A DNA stretch of 64,000 bases. Origin: Nostoc sp. FACHB-110. Its GTDB lineage: Bacteria > Cyanobacteriota > Cyanobacteriia > Cyanobacteriales > Nostocaceae. Where the stretch lies: assembly GCF_014697425.1 (NCBI RefSeq), contig NZ_JACJRU010000011.1, positions 1 to 64,000 on the forward strand. The letters are read 5' to 3'. How positions within the stretch are numbered: position 1 is the stretch's first letter; the number at the start of each line of letters is the position of its first letter. A program made the translations under genes and the position numbers. Below are positions 8,922 through 17,536 of this stretch, one piece after another. The notes beneath the pieces were generated by a model. That model saw only the letters and a list, made by a program, of their open reading frames with translations. It ran no database searches and was not told the DNA's origin.

Positions 8922-10031
8922 TTGCGACACTCTAAAAAAAGTGATTTTGTCTTGCTGAAATTTATTGACCAAGCCTGGTCAATTCGTTACAATTTCTGCG
9001 AATTATACTTGTGGATCAAGCAAATGCCATTAGTAACATCAATAATTCAAAAAATCGCTGCCCAGATAGGTGCAGTAGTCATAGTAGATCCAGAATACGA
9101 ATTTGTCGGACACATCACATTTAAAAACGGAAATAAAGCTTGTTTTAGTAATAGCAAATTAAATATTAATGGTTTTGGCTCTGCTGAAATTGCTAAAGAT
9201 AAAGCATATTCCAACTTTTTTCTGAAACAATTTGGCTATAAGGTAACTGAGGGTAAAACTTTTTTTAGCAAAAAATTGTGTGAAAAAATAGCTAGTCCGA
9301 GAAATATTGATGCCGGGTTTGAATATGCCAAAGAATTGGGTTTTCCAGTAATTGTGAAACCAATTAATCTGAGTCAAGGTAAATTTGTTGTTAAAGCTTA
9401 TAATAAAACCGAATATTATCAGGTTGCCAAAAAAATCTTACGCATTACTCCAGGATTCATGGTTGAAAGATTTTATCCCGGTAATGATTATAGAATTGTA
9501 GTGATTGATAATGAAGTCATTGCTGTATATCAAAGAGTTCCCCTATGTGTGGTAGGAGATGGCAAGTCTACGATTTTAGAATTGTTACAGCAAAAAGAGG
9601 AAGAGTTTATTGCAAATGGCAGAAAGAAGATTATAGATTTTAATGACTTCCGCATCAAACGCAAATTAAAACGGCAAAGGCTGAAATTTGAAAGTATTTT
9701 ACCCCAGAGTACTGTTGTGTATCTTTTAGATAATGCCAATTTATCAAGTGGCGGTTATGGAGTAGATTTCACTGAAAGTATTCATCTCGATTTTCAAAAA
9801 TTGGCAATAAACATTACTAAAGATATGGGTTTGCGATTGTGTGGTTTGGACATTATTACTAATGATATTGCCAAATCCATGAATGATTATGTGATTATTG
9901 AGGTGAATGGTTCTCCGAGCTTAACTCATTATGCTTCTATAGGTGAGGCTCAAACAAGAAGAGTGGAGGCTCTGTATTTCAAAATTCTCCAAGCTTTGGA
10001 AAATGAACAAATTTACGTTCAGTCTAATTAA
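8922..10031 (+). CDS. ATP-grasp protein related to the cyanophycin/glutathione synthetase group
   Basis: 369 residues if it starts at the TTG at 8922; the first ATG (9024) would give 335. The ATP-grasp fold is clear: GFPVIVKPINLSQGKFV (ATP-binding Lys), DYRIVVIDNEVIAVYQRVP, then VVGDGKSTILELLQQ, a block shared with cyanophycin synthetase and GshF, and the Mg-binding end GLDIITND...YVIIEVNGSPSLTHY. It lacks the C-terminal Mur-ligase domain of cyanophycin synthetase, so it probably ligates a different carboxylate and amine. Neither start has a good Shine-Dalgarno. The 5' end touches a MITE, so a truncated N terminus is possible. Confidence 0.75.
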   Translation: MRHSKKSDFVLLKFIDQAWSIRYNFCELYLWIKQMPLVTSIIQKIAAQIGAVVIVDPEYEFVGHITFKNGNKACFSNSKLNINGFGSAEIAKDKAYSNFFLKQFGYKVTEGKTFFSKKLCEKIASPRNIDAGFEYAKELGFPVIVKPINLSQGKFVVKAYNKTEYYQVAKKILRITPGFMVERFYPGNDYRIVVIDNEVIAVYQRVPLCVVGDGKSTILELLQQKEEEFIANGRKKIIDFNDFRIKRKLKRQRLKFESILPQSTVVYLLDNANLSSGGYGVDFTESIHLDFQKLAINITKDMGLRLCGLDIITNDIAKSMNDYVIIEVNGSPSLTHYASIGEAQTRRVEALYFKILQALENEQIYVQSN

Positions 10032-10037
10032 TTAACA

Positions 10038-10121
10038 TACAGCATTTTTGATATGGATGAGGTACATTTTCTAGTCTCTCCTCCTTGAAAGATGTACTGC
10101 ACCAAACTGAGAAACGCTGTA
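10038..10121. mobile_element. MITE-like element, family C copy 1
   Basis: An 84 bp element with imperfect inverted ends: TACAGCATTTTTGATATGG... on the left and ...GAGAAACGCTGTA on the right, with inner GAGGTACA / TGTACTGCA. It is related to the element at 51516-51632. It lies just after the ATP-grasp gene. Confidence 0.55.
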
Positions 10122-10255
10122 AGTGCAATTTCTCGATTTTATTCAATATAAACAATCAAGAGTAACCCTACTTGTGGTTTATCAACTGATGTGTGCTTGT
10201 TACCCTTCAATTGAGGCTATCGTGTGTACCGTGAAGTCGCCGATTGAATCTAGGA

Positions 10256-10366
10256 CTAGTACAGGTCGGCGTAAATAAACAGACTATCTAGAATTGCTCA
10301 AAGGCTTGTGGTATCGTTATTCTTTCTTTTTACTTTTGCCTTTTTACTTTTGCCTTGTTGTACTAG
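10256..10366. mobile_element. MITE-like element, family B copy 1
   Basis: A 111 bp element with terminal inverted repeats CTAGTACA / TGTACTAG. It matches the reverse complement of 53723-53819 over almost its full length (shared GGCGTAAATAAACAGAC, AAAGGCTTGTGGTATC and ATTCTTTCTTTTTA blocks). This copy has an extra 14-bp direct duplication of TTTTTACTTTTGCC. It is non-coding. The remainder of the 10032-10592 spacer holds no recognisable gene. Confidence 0.75.
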
Positions 10367-10592
10367 CCCATTTTTGGGGTTGTGTGATGGGCTGATTTGT
10401 AGTTGGGTAAAAAGAGGTGTAAATTTGTTGGGTGAAGAAAAAATGAAGCTGCGTAGCTGAACAAGCGTAATTTCCAACCCTTAATAGTACATTATTAATA
10501 AAATTGAATCTGTATCAAATGATTCTAATTTAGATTTCGTTAAGAGTTAAGATGTCCAAATTACGTTAAATTGTGGTTAAAACTACTAAAAA

Positions 10593-11861
10593 TTGTCACA
10601 ACAAAAATTCATCAATCCGGTTTTCCCAGCCTCAGTTATCAAACTAGACAATGGTTTAACGTTGATTCATCAAGAGATTCCCACAACGCCCGTGGTTGTG
10701 GCGGATGTTTGGGTGCGTGCTGGGGCTCTCAGAGAGCCAGAACCGTGGTTTGGGATGGCTCATTTTTTAGAACACATGATTTTTAAAGGCACAGACAAAC
10801 TAGCCCCAGGTGCATTTGATCACAAAATAGAAAATCGGGGTGGAGTGAGTAATGCGGCAACTAGCTACGATTACGCGCATTATTGCGTGACAACGGCTGC
10901 ACCTTATCTGGCAGATACCCTACCACATTTAGCCGAGCTTTTAGTTAATGCCACAATTCCGGATGATGAATTTGGGCGGGAAAGGGATGTAGTTCTAGAA
11001 GAAATTCGCTCTTGCAATGATGATCCTGATTGGTTAGGATTTCAGTCTTTAATCAAAAATATTTATCAGCACCATCCCTATGGACGCTCTGTATTGGGTA
11101 GTGAAATAGAACTCATGCAGCAGTCACCAGAAGATATGCGCTGTTTCCATCGCGCTCACTACCAACCAGAAAATATGACAGTGGTAGTAGTAGGGGGAAT
11201 TGACAAAGCAACAGCCTGGGAATTAGTGAATCAATCATTTGCTGATTTTTCCCCACCAGTTGATTGTCCGCAGTCTGTTCAGGTTAAGCAACCAGTGATT
11301 ACTGGTATACAGCGTCAAGAACTGTGTTTACCACGCCTAGAGCAAGCACGATTAATGATGGCGTGGACTGCACCAGGAGTTGACCAACTCCGCGCCGCCT
11401 ATGGCTTAGATGTGTTATCTGTATTCTTGACAGAAGGGCGAATTTCGCGCTTAGTGCGTGATTTGCGTGAAGAAAAGCAATTAGTCCAGGGAGTTTGTAG
11501 TAATTTTTCTCTACAGCAAGAATCAAGTTTATTTACCATCACTGCTTGGTTAGAGCCAGAAAACTTAGATAAAGTTGAATATTTAATTCGGACTCATTTG
11601 TATGATTTGCAAACTGAAGGAATTAGAGAACAAGAACTGGCTCGAATGCGGAGGCTGTTATGTAATGAGTATGCTTTTTCGACGGAAACACCAAATCAAC
11701 TGACAGGATTGTATGGTTATTACAACACTATCGCCCAAGCTGAAGTTGCGGTAACTTATCCGCAGCAAATTCAGTCATTTACTATCCAAGAACTGCAACA
11801 ATTAGCTCAACAGTATCTTTCTCCAGAAAATTACGCTGTAACGATACTCAAACCATGCTAG
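10593..11861 (+). CDS. M16 zinc peptidase, catalytic member of a pair
   Basis: 422 residues of the M16B (processing-peptidase-like) family. The inverted zinc motif HxxEH is intact at H57-F-L-E60-H61, and the distal zinc ligand lies in ERDVVLEEI about 75 residues later, so it should be active. The TTG start is forced: an in-frame TAA lies two codons upstream and no ATG precedes the domain. It is followed after 225 bp by a second M16 gene lacking the zinc motif. The two probably form a heterodimer like other bacterial M16B pairs. There is no signal peptide, so it is likely cytoplasmic. Confidence 0.88.
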   Translation: MSQQKFINPVFPASVIKLDNGLTLIHQEIPTTPVVVADVWVRAGALREPEPWFGMAHFLEHMIFKGTDKLAPGAFDHKIENRGGVSNAATSYDYAHYCVTTAAPYLADTLPHLAELLVNATIPDDEFGRERDVVLEEIRSCNDDPDWLGFQSLIKNIYQHHPYGRSVLGSEIELMQQSPEDMRCFHRAHYQPENMTVVVVGGIDKATAWELVNQSFADFSPPVDCPQSVQVKQPVITGIQRQELCLPRLEQARLMMAWTAPGVDQLRAAYGLDVLSVFLTEGRISRLVRDLREEKQLVQGVCSNFSLQQESSLFTITAWLEPENLDKVEYLIRTHLYDLQTEGIREQELARMRRLLCNEYAFSTETPNQLTGLYGYYNTIAQAEVAVTYPQQIQSFTIQELQQLAQQYLSPENYAVTILKPC

Positions 11862-11902
11862 TTCATAGCCTCTGGCTGTTTGGCTGTTGAGGCTTGACTC
11901 TC

Positions 11903-12078
11903 GAATTTTAGATTTTAAATTTTGGATTTTGAATTGTTCTTTTGGTTCAAGCTCCAGCCCACAAAATTTGAGATTTTGGATAAAGGAATTGTCCAATATA
12001 AAATCTTAAATCCAAAATTGGTTAATTCCTTTGTGGTAACAGTAAATCTAAAATCTCAAATCCAAAATCTAAAATTGT
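11903..12078. repeat. degenerate heptamer repeats between the M16 genes
   Basis: ATTTTAG/ATTTTAA/ATTTTGG/ATTTTGA heptamers near 11905-11932 are mirrored by their complement (AAATCTA, AAATCTC, AAATCCA, AAATCTA) near 12047-12078. Together they make an inverted arrangement of STRR-type repeats that could fold in the dicistronic mRNA. Related AAATCTNAAATC runs occur at 35628 and 51740. Confidence 0.6.
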
Positions 12079-12086
12079 CTGATCTA

Positions 12087-13370
12087 ATGACTCAAACTGT
12101 AAAACCTTCTCTTTCTCATTCTCCTATCCATCGCACTGTACTCAACAACGGCATTGTAGTTTTAGTAGCAGAAAATCCGGCGGCGGATATTATTGCGGCT
12201 CGGTTGTTTCTTCGTGCAGGTAGTTGTTACGAAAAACCAGAACAAGCAGGTTTAGCACATTTACTCTCGGCTGTGATGACTAAGGGCTGTGATGGGCTTT
12301 CCAGCTTAGAAATTGCTGAACAAGTAGAATCTGTGGGGGCGAGTTTAAGCGCAGATACATCGACAGATTATTTTTTACTGTCTTTAAAAACAGTTACCTC
12401 AGACTTTCCCGAGATATTAGCATTGACGGGAAAGATTTTGCGATCGCCCACTTTCCCCGAAGCGCAAGTAGAATTAGAACGGCGCTTGACCCTACAAGAT
12501 ATTCGCTCACAAAAAGAGCAGCCTTTTACCTTGGCTTTTGAGCAAATGCGTCAGGTGATGTACCAAAGTCACCCCTATGCAATGTCTTTGCTGGGAGATG
12601 AAACCACTGTTAACAGCATTACCCGCCAAGATTTAGTGCAGTATCATCAAGTGCATTTTCGTCCAGATAATTTAGTCGTGAGTATTGCCGGACGCATTAC
12701 TTTAACAGAGGCGATAGCATTAGTAGAGCAAGTTTTTGGTGACTGGGAAGTGCCAGCACAACCACTACCAATTCTCCACTTGCCCCAAATTCCCGTCAAC
12801 CCGCAACAACGCCTCAAGCCGCTACAGACACAGCAATCAATTGTGATGTTGGGTTATTTGGGAGCCGAGGTAAGTTCTCCAGACTACGCGCCACTCAAAT
12901 TGCTGTCTACCTACTTGGGTAATGGCTTATCCAGCCGTTTATTTGTGGAATTGCGAGAAAAGCGGGGTTTAGCTTACGAAGTTTCTGCTTTTTACCCAAC
13001 TAGGTTATATCCCGGCGCATTTGTCGTCTATATGGGTACAGCCCCAGAAAATACCCGCATTGCTTTAGAAGGACTGTGGACAGAAGTAGATTTACTTGGT
13101 TCTACAGAAGTACCAGCAAGTGCTTTCCAAGCAGCGAAAAATAAAATTTTGGGACAGTATGCCCTAGGTAAACAAACTAACGGACAAATTGCTCAAATTT
13201 ACGGTTGGTATGAAATTTTAGGCTTGGGCATTGACTTTGACAGTAAATTTCAAGAGATCATTGCCGCAGTCAGTATTGACGACGCGAAAGCAGCTGCTAG
13301 CCGCTATCTACACAAACCTTATTTATCTTTAGTTGGTCAAGAGGATGCAATTAATGGCGCGTTAGGGTGA
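12087..13370 (+). CDS. M16 peptidase-like protein, non-catalytic partner
   Basis: 427 residues from the ATG at 12087. An upstream TTG at 11922 would only add repeat-derived sequence. The fold is M16 (SPIHRTVLNNGIVVLVAENP, EKRGLAYEVSAFYPTR), but the zinc site is destroyed: H58-L-L-S-A replaces HxxEH. The substrate-contacting Arg/Tyr block in the C-terminal half is retained. This split between a catalytic and an inactive subunit is typical of M16B pairs, so I infer it complements the upstream gene. Confidence 0.86.
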   Translation: MTQTVKPSLSHSPIHRTVLNNGIVVLVAENPAADIIAARLFLRAGSCYEKPEQAGLAHLLSAVMTKGCDGLSSLEIAEQVESVGASLSADTSTDYFLLSLKTVTSDFPEILALTGKILRSPTFPEAQVELERRLTLQDIRSQKEQPFTLAFEQMRQVMYQSHPYAMSLLGDETTVNSITRQDLVQYHQVHFRPDNLVVSIAGRITLTEAIALVEQVFGDWEVPAQPLPILHLPQIPVNPQQRLKPLQTQQSIVMLGYLGAEVSSPDYAPLKLLSTYLGNGLSSRLFVELREKRGLAYEVSAFYPTRLYPGAFVVYMGTAPENTRIALEGLWTEVDLLGSTEVPASAFQAAKNKILGQYALGKQTNGQIAQIYGWYEILGLGIDFDSKFQEIIAAVSIDDAKAAASRYLHKPYLSLVGQEDAINGALG

Positions 13371-13534
13371 AAAGAGGCTAGGGGTTAGTTGGTTCATAAC
13401 ATCTGTGCAGAAACGACAAAACCCTCTCCCCTGCGGCTTTAATGATAAGTCTTTAACAGGACATGATATAACCTCTACTCCCTAGTCCCATACGGCTGTA
13501 AGATGAGCATCAGAAGATTCTGGGAGTAAATTCC

Positions 13535-14413
13535 ATGAAAGGCAGTCTAACAGCAAGTATCTTGAAATACTTAGAGTTACCGCACGCATTTCGTTTTTTG
13601 AGCGTTAATAGGTTGTATTGGTTACTGCTGTTATCCTCCACACCTTGGTTAATTGGGTTTTTTGCGCAAGTTGCCGTTGCCGCACCTCAAGAAATTGCTC
13701 AAGCAGTTACCGGAGTAACTATCAGCCGTCCTACCCTCAAAGTTGGCAGCCAAGGAGAGCGTGTCTCCGAGTTACAAGCAGCACTCCAGCTTCTGGGGTT
13801 TTACACAGGGAAAGTTGATGGAGTTTATAGCGAAAATACCGCTAATGCCGTTTCTCGGTTTAAGCAAGCGGTTGGCTTAAACCCTGATGGTGTAGTGGAT
13901 GCGGCGACTTGGCAAAAATTGTTCCCAAAAGAACCCACACCTACAGCTAATACGGCTGCGGCTTTACAAGCTCCAGCATCAACAAATGCAACCACTACTA
14001 AACCAGAACCCAGACCAGCTAACCCCCGAACTCGCGCAACTCAAGTACAAACTCTCGCACCGGAACCTAGACCAGTTAACCGCCGAACTTCTACACAAAG
14101 AACTTCTGCTCGCCCTTCTTCGTCAACTCGCAGCACGCCAGCTATCACTTTTCGCCAGGTTCCCGGCCTTCAGTACACCTCAGAAGGTTATCCAATTTTA
14201 CGCTTAGGCAACCAAGGTGCAGAAGTGACGACATTACAACGACAGTTGCAAAGGTTTGGCTTTTTGGATAGTGGTGATGTAGATGGTGATTTTGGCAAAA
14301 CTACCGAAGCCGCAGTTAAGACTTTGCAAAGACGCTATGGTTTAGAAGATGATGGTGTCGCTGGTGGTGCTACTTGGGAAATTCTCTTGCAGCGATCGCC
14401 TGGGCAACGATAG
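13535..14413 (+). CDS. exported protein with two peptidoglycan-binding domains
   Basis: 292 residues. A hydrophobic segment at about 28-48 (RLYWLLLLSSTPWLIGFFAQ) ends at VAVAAP and serves as signal peptide or anchor. Two PG_binding_1 repeats follow: about 68-130 (LKVGSQGERVSELQAALQLL ... DGVVDAATWQKLF) and about 223-288 (LRLGNQGAEVTTLQRQLQRF ... DGVAGGATWEILL). They are joined by a Pro/Thr/Arg-rich linker with internal EPRPANPRT / EPRPVNRRT repeats. No enzyme domain is present, so it probably binds cell wall. It is preceded by a 165 bp spacer. Confidence 0.88.
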   Translation: MKGSLTASILKYLELPHAFRFLSVNRLYWLLLLSSTPWLIGFFAQVAVAAPQEIAQAVTGVTISRPTLKVGSQGERVSELQAALQLLGFYTGKVDGVYSENTANAVSRFKQAVGLNPDGVVDAATWQKLFPKEPTPTANTAAALQAPASTNATTTKPEPRPANPRTRATQVQTLAPEPRPVNRRTSTQRTSARPSSSTRSTPAITFRQVPGLQYTSEGYPILRLGNQGAEVTTLQRQLQRFGFLDSGDVDGDFGKTTEAAVKTLQRRYGLEDDGVAGGATWEILLQRSPGQR

Positions 14414-14531
14414 GCTAAACATCATTGTTAGTCGTTGGTCATTTGTCAAAAGGCAGGAGACCACTATGCTGAATGCTCAAGGATAAAACTTCATCCTTCA
14501 TCCACAACCCCACTCCCTGTTTGAGTTTGAT

Positions 14532-14888
14532 ATGAAGCACTTTTTGTTAACTTGGTTGGCTACTGCGGTAGCTTTACTCATTACGTCTAGAATTGTTGAT
14601 GGTTTTGAAGTAAATAACTTTGTTGCGGCTTTGGTTGCAGCCTTAGTTATTGGTTTGGTTAATGCCTTTATTCGTCCGATTTTGCGGCTTTTGGCTTTTC
14701 CCATTACTTTACTGACTTTTGGGTTATTTACATTTGTCATCAATGCAATTTCTCTTTGGTTAGCAAGTGCTATTACCCCTGGTACTGGTTTTGAAATCAA
14801 AGGTTTTTTACCAGCTTTACTTGGCTCAATTGTCTTATCAATTGTTTCTAGTGTAATTAATTATTTTTTGAGAGCTGTTGAGCAGTAA
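14532..14888 (+). CDS. phage-holin-4-like membrane protein
   Basis: 118 residues with four membrane segments and the conserved GLVNAFIRPILRLLAFPITLLTFGLFTFVINA block of the Phage_holin_4_2 / YvlD family (quoted in part: NAFIRPILRLLAFPITLLT). Members are ordinary chromosomal envelope proteins in cyanobacteria and other bacteria, and the holin label is historical. There is no phage gene nearby. It probably sits in the cytoplasmic membrane. Its function is unknown. Confidence 0.82.
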   Translation: MKHFLLTWLATAVALLITSRIVDGFEVNNFVAALVAALVIGLVNAFIRPILRLLAFPITLLTFGLFTFVINAISLWLASAITPGTGFEIKGFLPALLGSIVLSIVSSVINYFLRAVEQ

Positions 14889-14962
14889 ATTAACAGGGAC
14901 AAAGGTTATAAATAAAAATGCGATCGCTATGTCCTCATCTATACATTTTTACTGGTAATTAA

Positions 14963-15352
14963 TCAATACTGTTGTTCTTGGGCTACTGCTAGTGTTACTA
15001 CCCCTGGTTGTCCGGATAAGCGAAAAATCTGCTTAGGTAGCAACAACTCAAAATCCCATCGCCCAGCAGCTAAGATAGCTGCTGCTTCTGCAACGCTTGG
15101 TGTTCCCACGGCTGTGGTGATGATTTCTTGTGGGTGGGGAACTTTGATAGTAGACAAATTTTTGGCAGAAAAAGTTTTTAGTTGCCAATTGTATAGGCGG
15201 CACAATTCTAATAAAGCTGCTTCTGAGGCTTTAGTATCAATGGTAGCAAGTCCGGCGATCGCATTTTGATTGAGTAAATTTTTTTGAAAAACTTCCTGAA
15301 TAGCTATTGCCATTAATTGCTGCGAACTATCTCGTTTAAACCCAATTCCCAC
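14963..15352 (-). CDS. cbiG: stand-alone CbiG C-terminal domain (cobalamin biosynthesis)
   Basis: 129 residues matching the CbiG C-terminal domain. The N terminus reads GIGFKRDSSQQLMAIAI, the centre IAGLATIDTKASEAALLELC, and the end TTAVGTPSVAEAAAILAAG. CbiG opens the ring of cobalt-precorrin-5A. Here the domain is alone; in many genomes it is joined to the CbiG N-terminal domain or to CobJ. The only usual start is the GTG at 15352, but the codons just upstream spell ILW before VGIG, matching the family's usual LWVGIG. The frame stays open to about 15430, so a rarer start or lost 5' end is possible. Confidence 0.75.
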   Translation of the reverse strand: MGIGFKRDSSQQLMAIAIQEVFQKNLLNQNAIAGLATIDTKASEAALLELCRLYNWQLKTFSAKNLSTIKVPHPQEIITTAVGTPSVAEAAAILAAGRWDFELLLPKQIFRLSGQPGVVTLAVAQEQQY

Positions 15353-15516
15353 CCATAAAATTTGGGCGTTCTGGTGAATTTTTTGATTTAATTTATTAGT
15401 TGAATTAGCCAGAAGTCCCGAATTATATTAGTTTGTTGGCTTAACTTTGAGCTTGATACCTATAAATTGATCGATAGAATACTGTTTGCAGAAATTAAAC
15501 ACTATATATTTAGCAA

Positions 15517-15693
15517 TGTCTAGCACAGTAGGAAGCACCAAGGGAGAGAATGGGGAAGATGCTTAGGTTATTTCCTAATCTTTTGCTTCATCATTATCTT
15601 TGATGCACAAACATTTTGCCTGTGCTTTACCTTGGTGTTTCAGTTTCTTTGTTCTCCGTCGCAGTAGGCGAAAAATAGCTGCGGTGGAGTTTT
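15517..15693 (+). ncRNA. candidate structured non-coding RNA with terminator
   Basis: Several helices fit one plus-strand RNA. GAAGCACCAAGG (15532-15543) pairs with CCTTGGTGTTTC (15630-15641) over 12 bp with one G-U. AGCACAG (15522-15528) can pair with CTGTGCT (15620-15626); this crosses the first helix, so the two form a pseudoknot or alternate. A small hairpin TTAGG/CCTAA lies inside. It ends in an 11-bp hairpin CTCCGTCGCAG / CTGCGGTGGAG (15654-15689) with two wobble pairs and a TTTT tail. The wobbles pair only as plus-strand RNA. A TATATT box lies at 15505. There is no ORF. I cannot assign it to a known family. Confidence 0.5.
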
Positions 15694-15966
15694 GCTTTGT
15701 TTGGGTTATTATGCACTAGAGTATTTTATCTATCCCTAGTATATTAAGTAAATACCGTGGATTTTATTCTTTGTCAAGTTCTTCGTAAAAATCGATAAAT
15801 TTAGAACTTGAGGTTAAAATAAATAGTCAAAAAACTTGATATTTCTATGTAACTAAGCACATTTGGGTTAACGTTAATATTTTTGCTTTCTCGTTCTACG
15901 AGTAATAACAACCAAAATTATTCATCTGCAAGCATAATTTTGGTTGTTGCTTCTCTCAAAATATTA

Positions 15967-16143
15967 CTATCTAGACTGAGATTTGGGAATTGTTAAACCA
16001 ATATAACCCCCAACTCCAACTTTAGCTAAATCAACAAAGGTAGAACGGTAATTTTCATCCATAATTGCTAGGGCTAATGAACCACCAACCAGTGTAATCA
16101 CGACTACTGCTAACACAGTATCCTTGAGCTTGTTGTTGTTCAT
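15967..16143 (-). CDS. 58-residue membrane protein
   Basis: A short ORF from ATG at 16143 to TAG at 15967. A Lys-rich N terminus (MNNNKLKDT) leads into one membrane segment (VLAVVVITLVGGSLALAIM). A short loop MDENYRSTFVDLAKVG and a Gly-rich second hydrophobic stretch (VGVGGYIGLTIP) follow. The hydrophobic pattern and codon use look genuine, and it fills an otherwise empty region. It lies on the same strand as the sigma-like gene but is separated from it by a terminator. No function can be assigned. Confidence 0.55.
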   Translation of the reverse strand: MNNNKLKDTVLAVVVITLVGGSLALAIMDENYRSTFVDLAKVGVGGYIGLTIPKSQSR

Positions 16144-16343
16144 AAAATTATTTTCAACTCATTTATCGGTGTAATTAATTAGTAGCTTTTAAAATCAAAA
16201 TGTGACTTTAGTAATTCTAAATACAAATAGTAATTAAGCTAAAATAATTAAAATTAAATCTCGAACAAAAGTAGAGTGTATTGTCGCCCAGCGCAATATT
16301 ATTATAAATAAAATCTAATTCTTTTAGATACTCACATTTAAAA

Positions 16344-16368
16344 GCCTCCTAAACAGACTTAGGAGGAG
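16344..16368 (-). terminator. terminator after the sigma-like gene
   Basis: CCTCCTAA (16345-16352) and TTAGGAGG (16359-16366) form a perfect 8-bp stem with a 6-nt loop. Read on the minus strand it is followed by CTTTTAAA, the arrangement of a Rho-independent terminator. It lies about 50 bp after the stop of the gene at 16415-16942. Confidence 0.65.
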
Positions 16369-16414
16369 GTAGAATTGTATTCAGATTATGTTCTGATAAA
16401 ATTTAAACTTAATC

Positions 16415-16942
16415 TCAATATTTTTCTCTCAACTCACATAATGCCCTCTCTCCACGTTTTCTGGCAGTTGAACTACTAATTTTTTTTCCTTCTTCTTGGC
16501 TGAGTAATTCGGCAATTTTATTCCAGGAAAGATGTTGAAAAAATCTCCAAAGCAAAAGTTTTTTATTTCCAGGTGTTAATTGCTGAAATTTTTGACAAAT
16601 TTCTGCTTGTTCATCAAATGGAGTGTGTTGTTCTATTTGTCGATTAGCAAAGTATTCTATTTTATCTGAATCTGTTGTTTCCGAACTTTTCAACTTATTA
16701 GACTGGTTGCTAATGTAGCGTTCACTAACTACTTTAGCCCAGGCAATGGGGTAAGAAACTTGCTTTCCTGATTGCAATGTCTCAACTAAACACAGCAGCA
16801 CATGATTAATGATATCTTCTTCGGATAGAGCATGATTCATGTTGCGTACACGTAGCCGCAGCTTTATGTAATTTCTTAGTTTATCTGATTGCAATATCTC
16901 AGCTACTTCTGGATAGGCATCTCTATTTCTTGCATTTGTCAT
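16415..16942 (-). CDS. sigma-70-like transcription factor
   Basis: 175 residues. The N-terminal half (about 20-85) resembles sigma region 2, with LSEEDIINHVLLCLVE and the PIAWAKVVSERYISN helix. The C-terminal part (about 115-173) has a region-4-like helix-turn-helix, LTPGNKKLLLWRFFQHLSWNKIAELL followed by SSSTARKRGERALCELRE (quoted in pieces: KKLLLWRFFQHLSWNKIAEL). It is shorter than group 1/2 sigma factors and has no anti-sigma neighbour. It may be an ECF-type factor or a sigma-like regulator. The targets are unknown. Confidence 0.7.
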   Translation of the reverse strand: MTNARNRDAYPEVAEILQSDKLRNYIKLRLRVRNMNHALSEEDIINHVLLCLVETLQSGKQVSYPIAWAKVVSERYISNQSNKLKSSETTDSDKIEYFANRQIEQHTPFDEQAEICQKFQQLTPGNKKLLLWRFFQHLSWNKIAELLSQEEGKKISSSTARKRGERALCELREKY

Positions 16943-17536
16943 CTTTTTGAGGTGATTTTTATCTAACCAAAGTTTTTGCGCTGAATTAGACTTGCTGTTG
17001 GGCCAAGTATTTGACTATCAATAAAATGGGACTTACTACCAATCTGAGCAGTTGTAATATTTCTTATTTCCCTTAATTACAAAAAAATCAAGGAAAAACC
17101 CCTCTTTACTCCCGTGTATAATGCCTTTCTAAATTATTAGTGCTTTTGCTTGATGGAATGTGACTAAAATTTTTTCTCATGGCACTTTCAAAACTGTCAC
17201 AGTATCTTGATTTTCAACAACTCGTGGGCAACGAGAATGGGGAGTGGCGAGTGGGGAAGAGATTTGTTTATAATTCCCAAACGTACTGCTGTAGTAATAA
17301 AAATAAAATAAGTAATTAATAATACATATTTTTAATAAAAATACGTATTTCAACTTATTTCTGTGGTTCGTGTCACATTTTTGGGAAAGTCACCACTATC
17401 TATCTAGAGAGGGAATTGGAACGCTAAATACAAGATGGCTAAGATGCCTCAAGTCTTTTACCTTTGTTTTGATTCAGAGGTAGACATTTATCATGAATTG
17501 CAGTTTGTTAGCCAATAGAACAATACCTAATTGATT
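16943..17536. other. intergenic region without a recognisable gene
   Basis: A 594 bp AT-rich divergent spacer. It holds a small CTCGT...ACGAG hairpin near 17220-17234 and a short GTGGGGA-type repeat after it. I see no ORF, RNA gene or convincing promoter. Confidence 0.4.

Noticed and set aside
10571-10786. Alternative frame starting at GTG near the first M16 gene
   Set aside because: It runs in another frame across the M16 start and ends quickly; the M16 domain itself fixes the correct frame.
14532-14888. Prophage remnant because of the holin-like protein and nearby lysozyme-like gene
   Set aside because: The holin-like family is a common chromosomal membrane protein, the lysozyme-like gene is 7.5 kb away with its own anchor, and no other phage gene is present.
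15353-15700. Cobalamin riboswitch upstream of cbiG
   Set aside because: I looked on the minus strand for the B12-box pattern and did not find it; the structure seen is best on the plus strand, which is divergent from cbiG.
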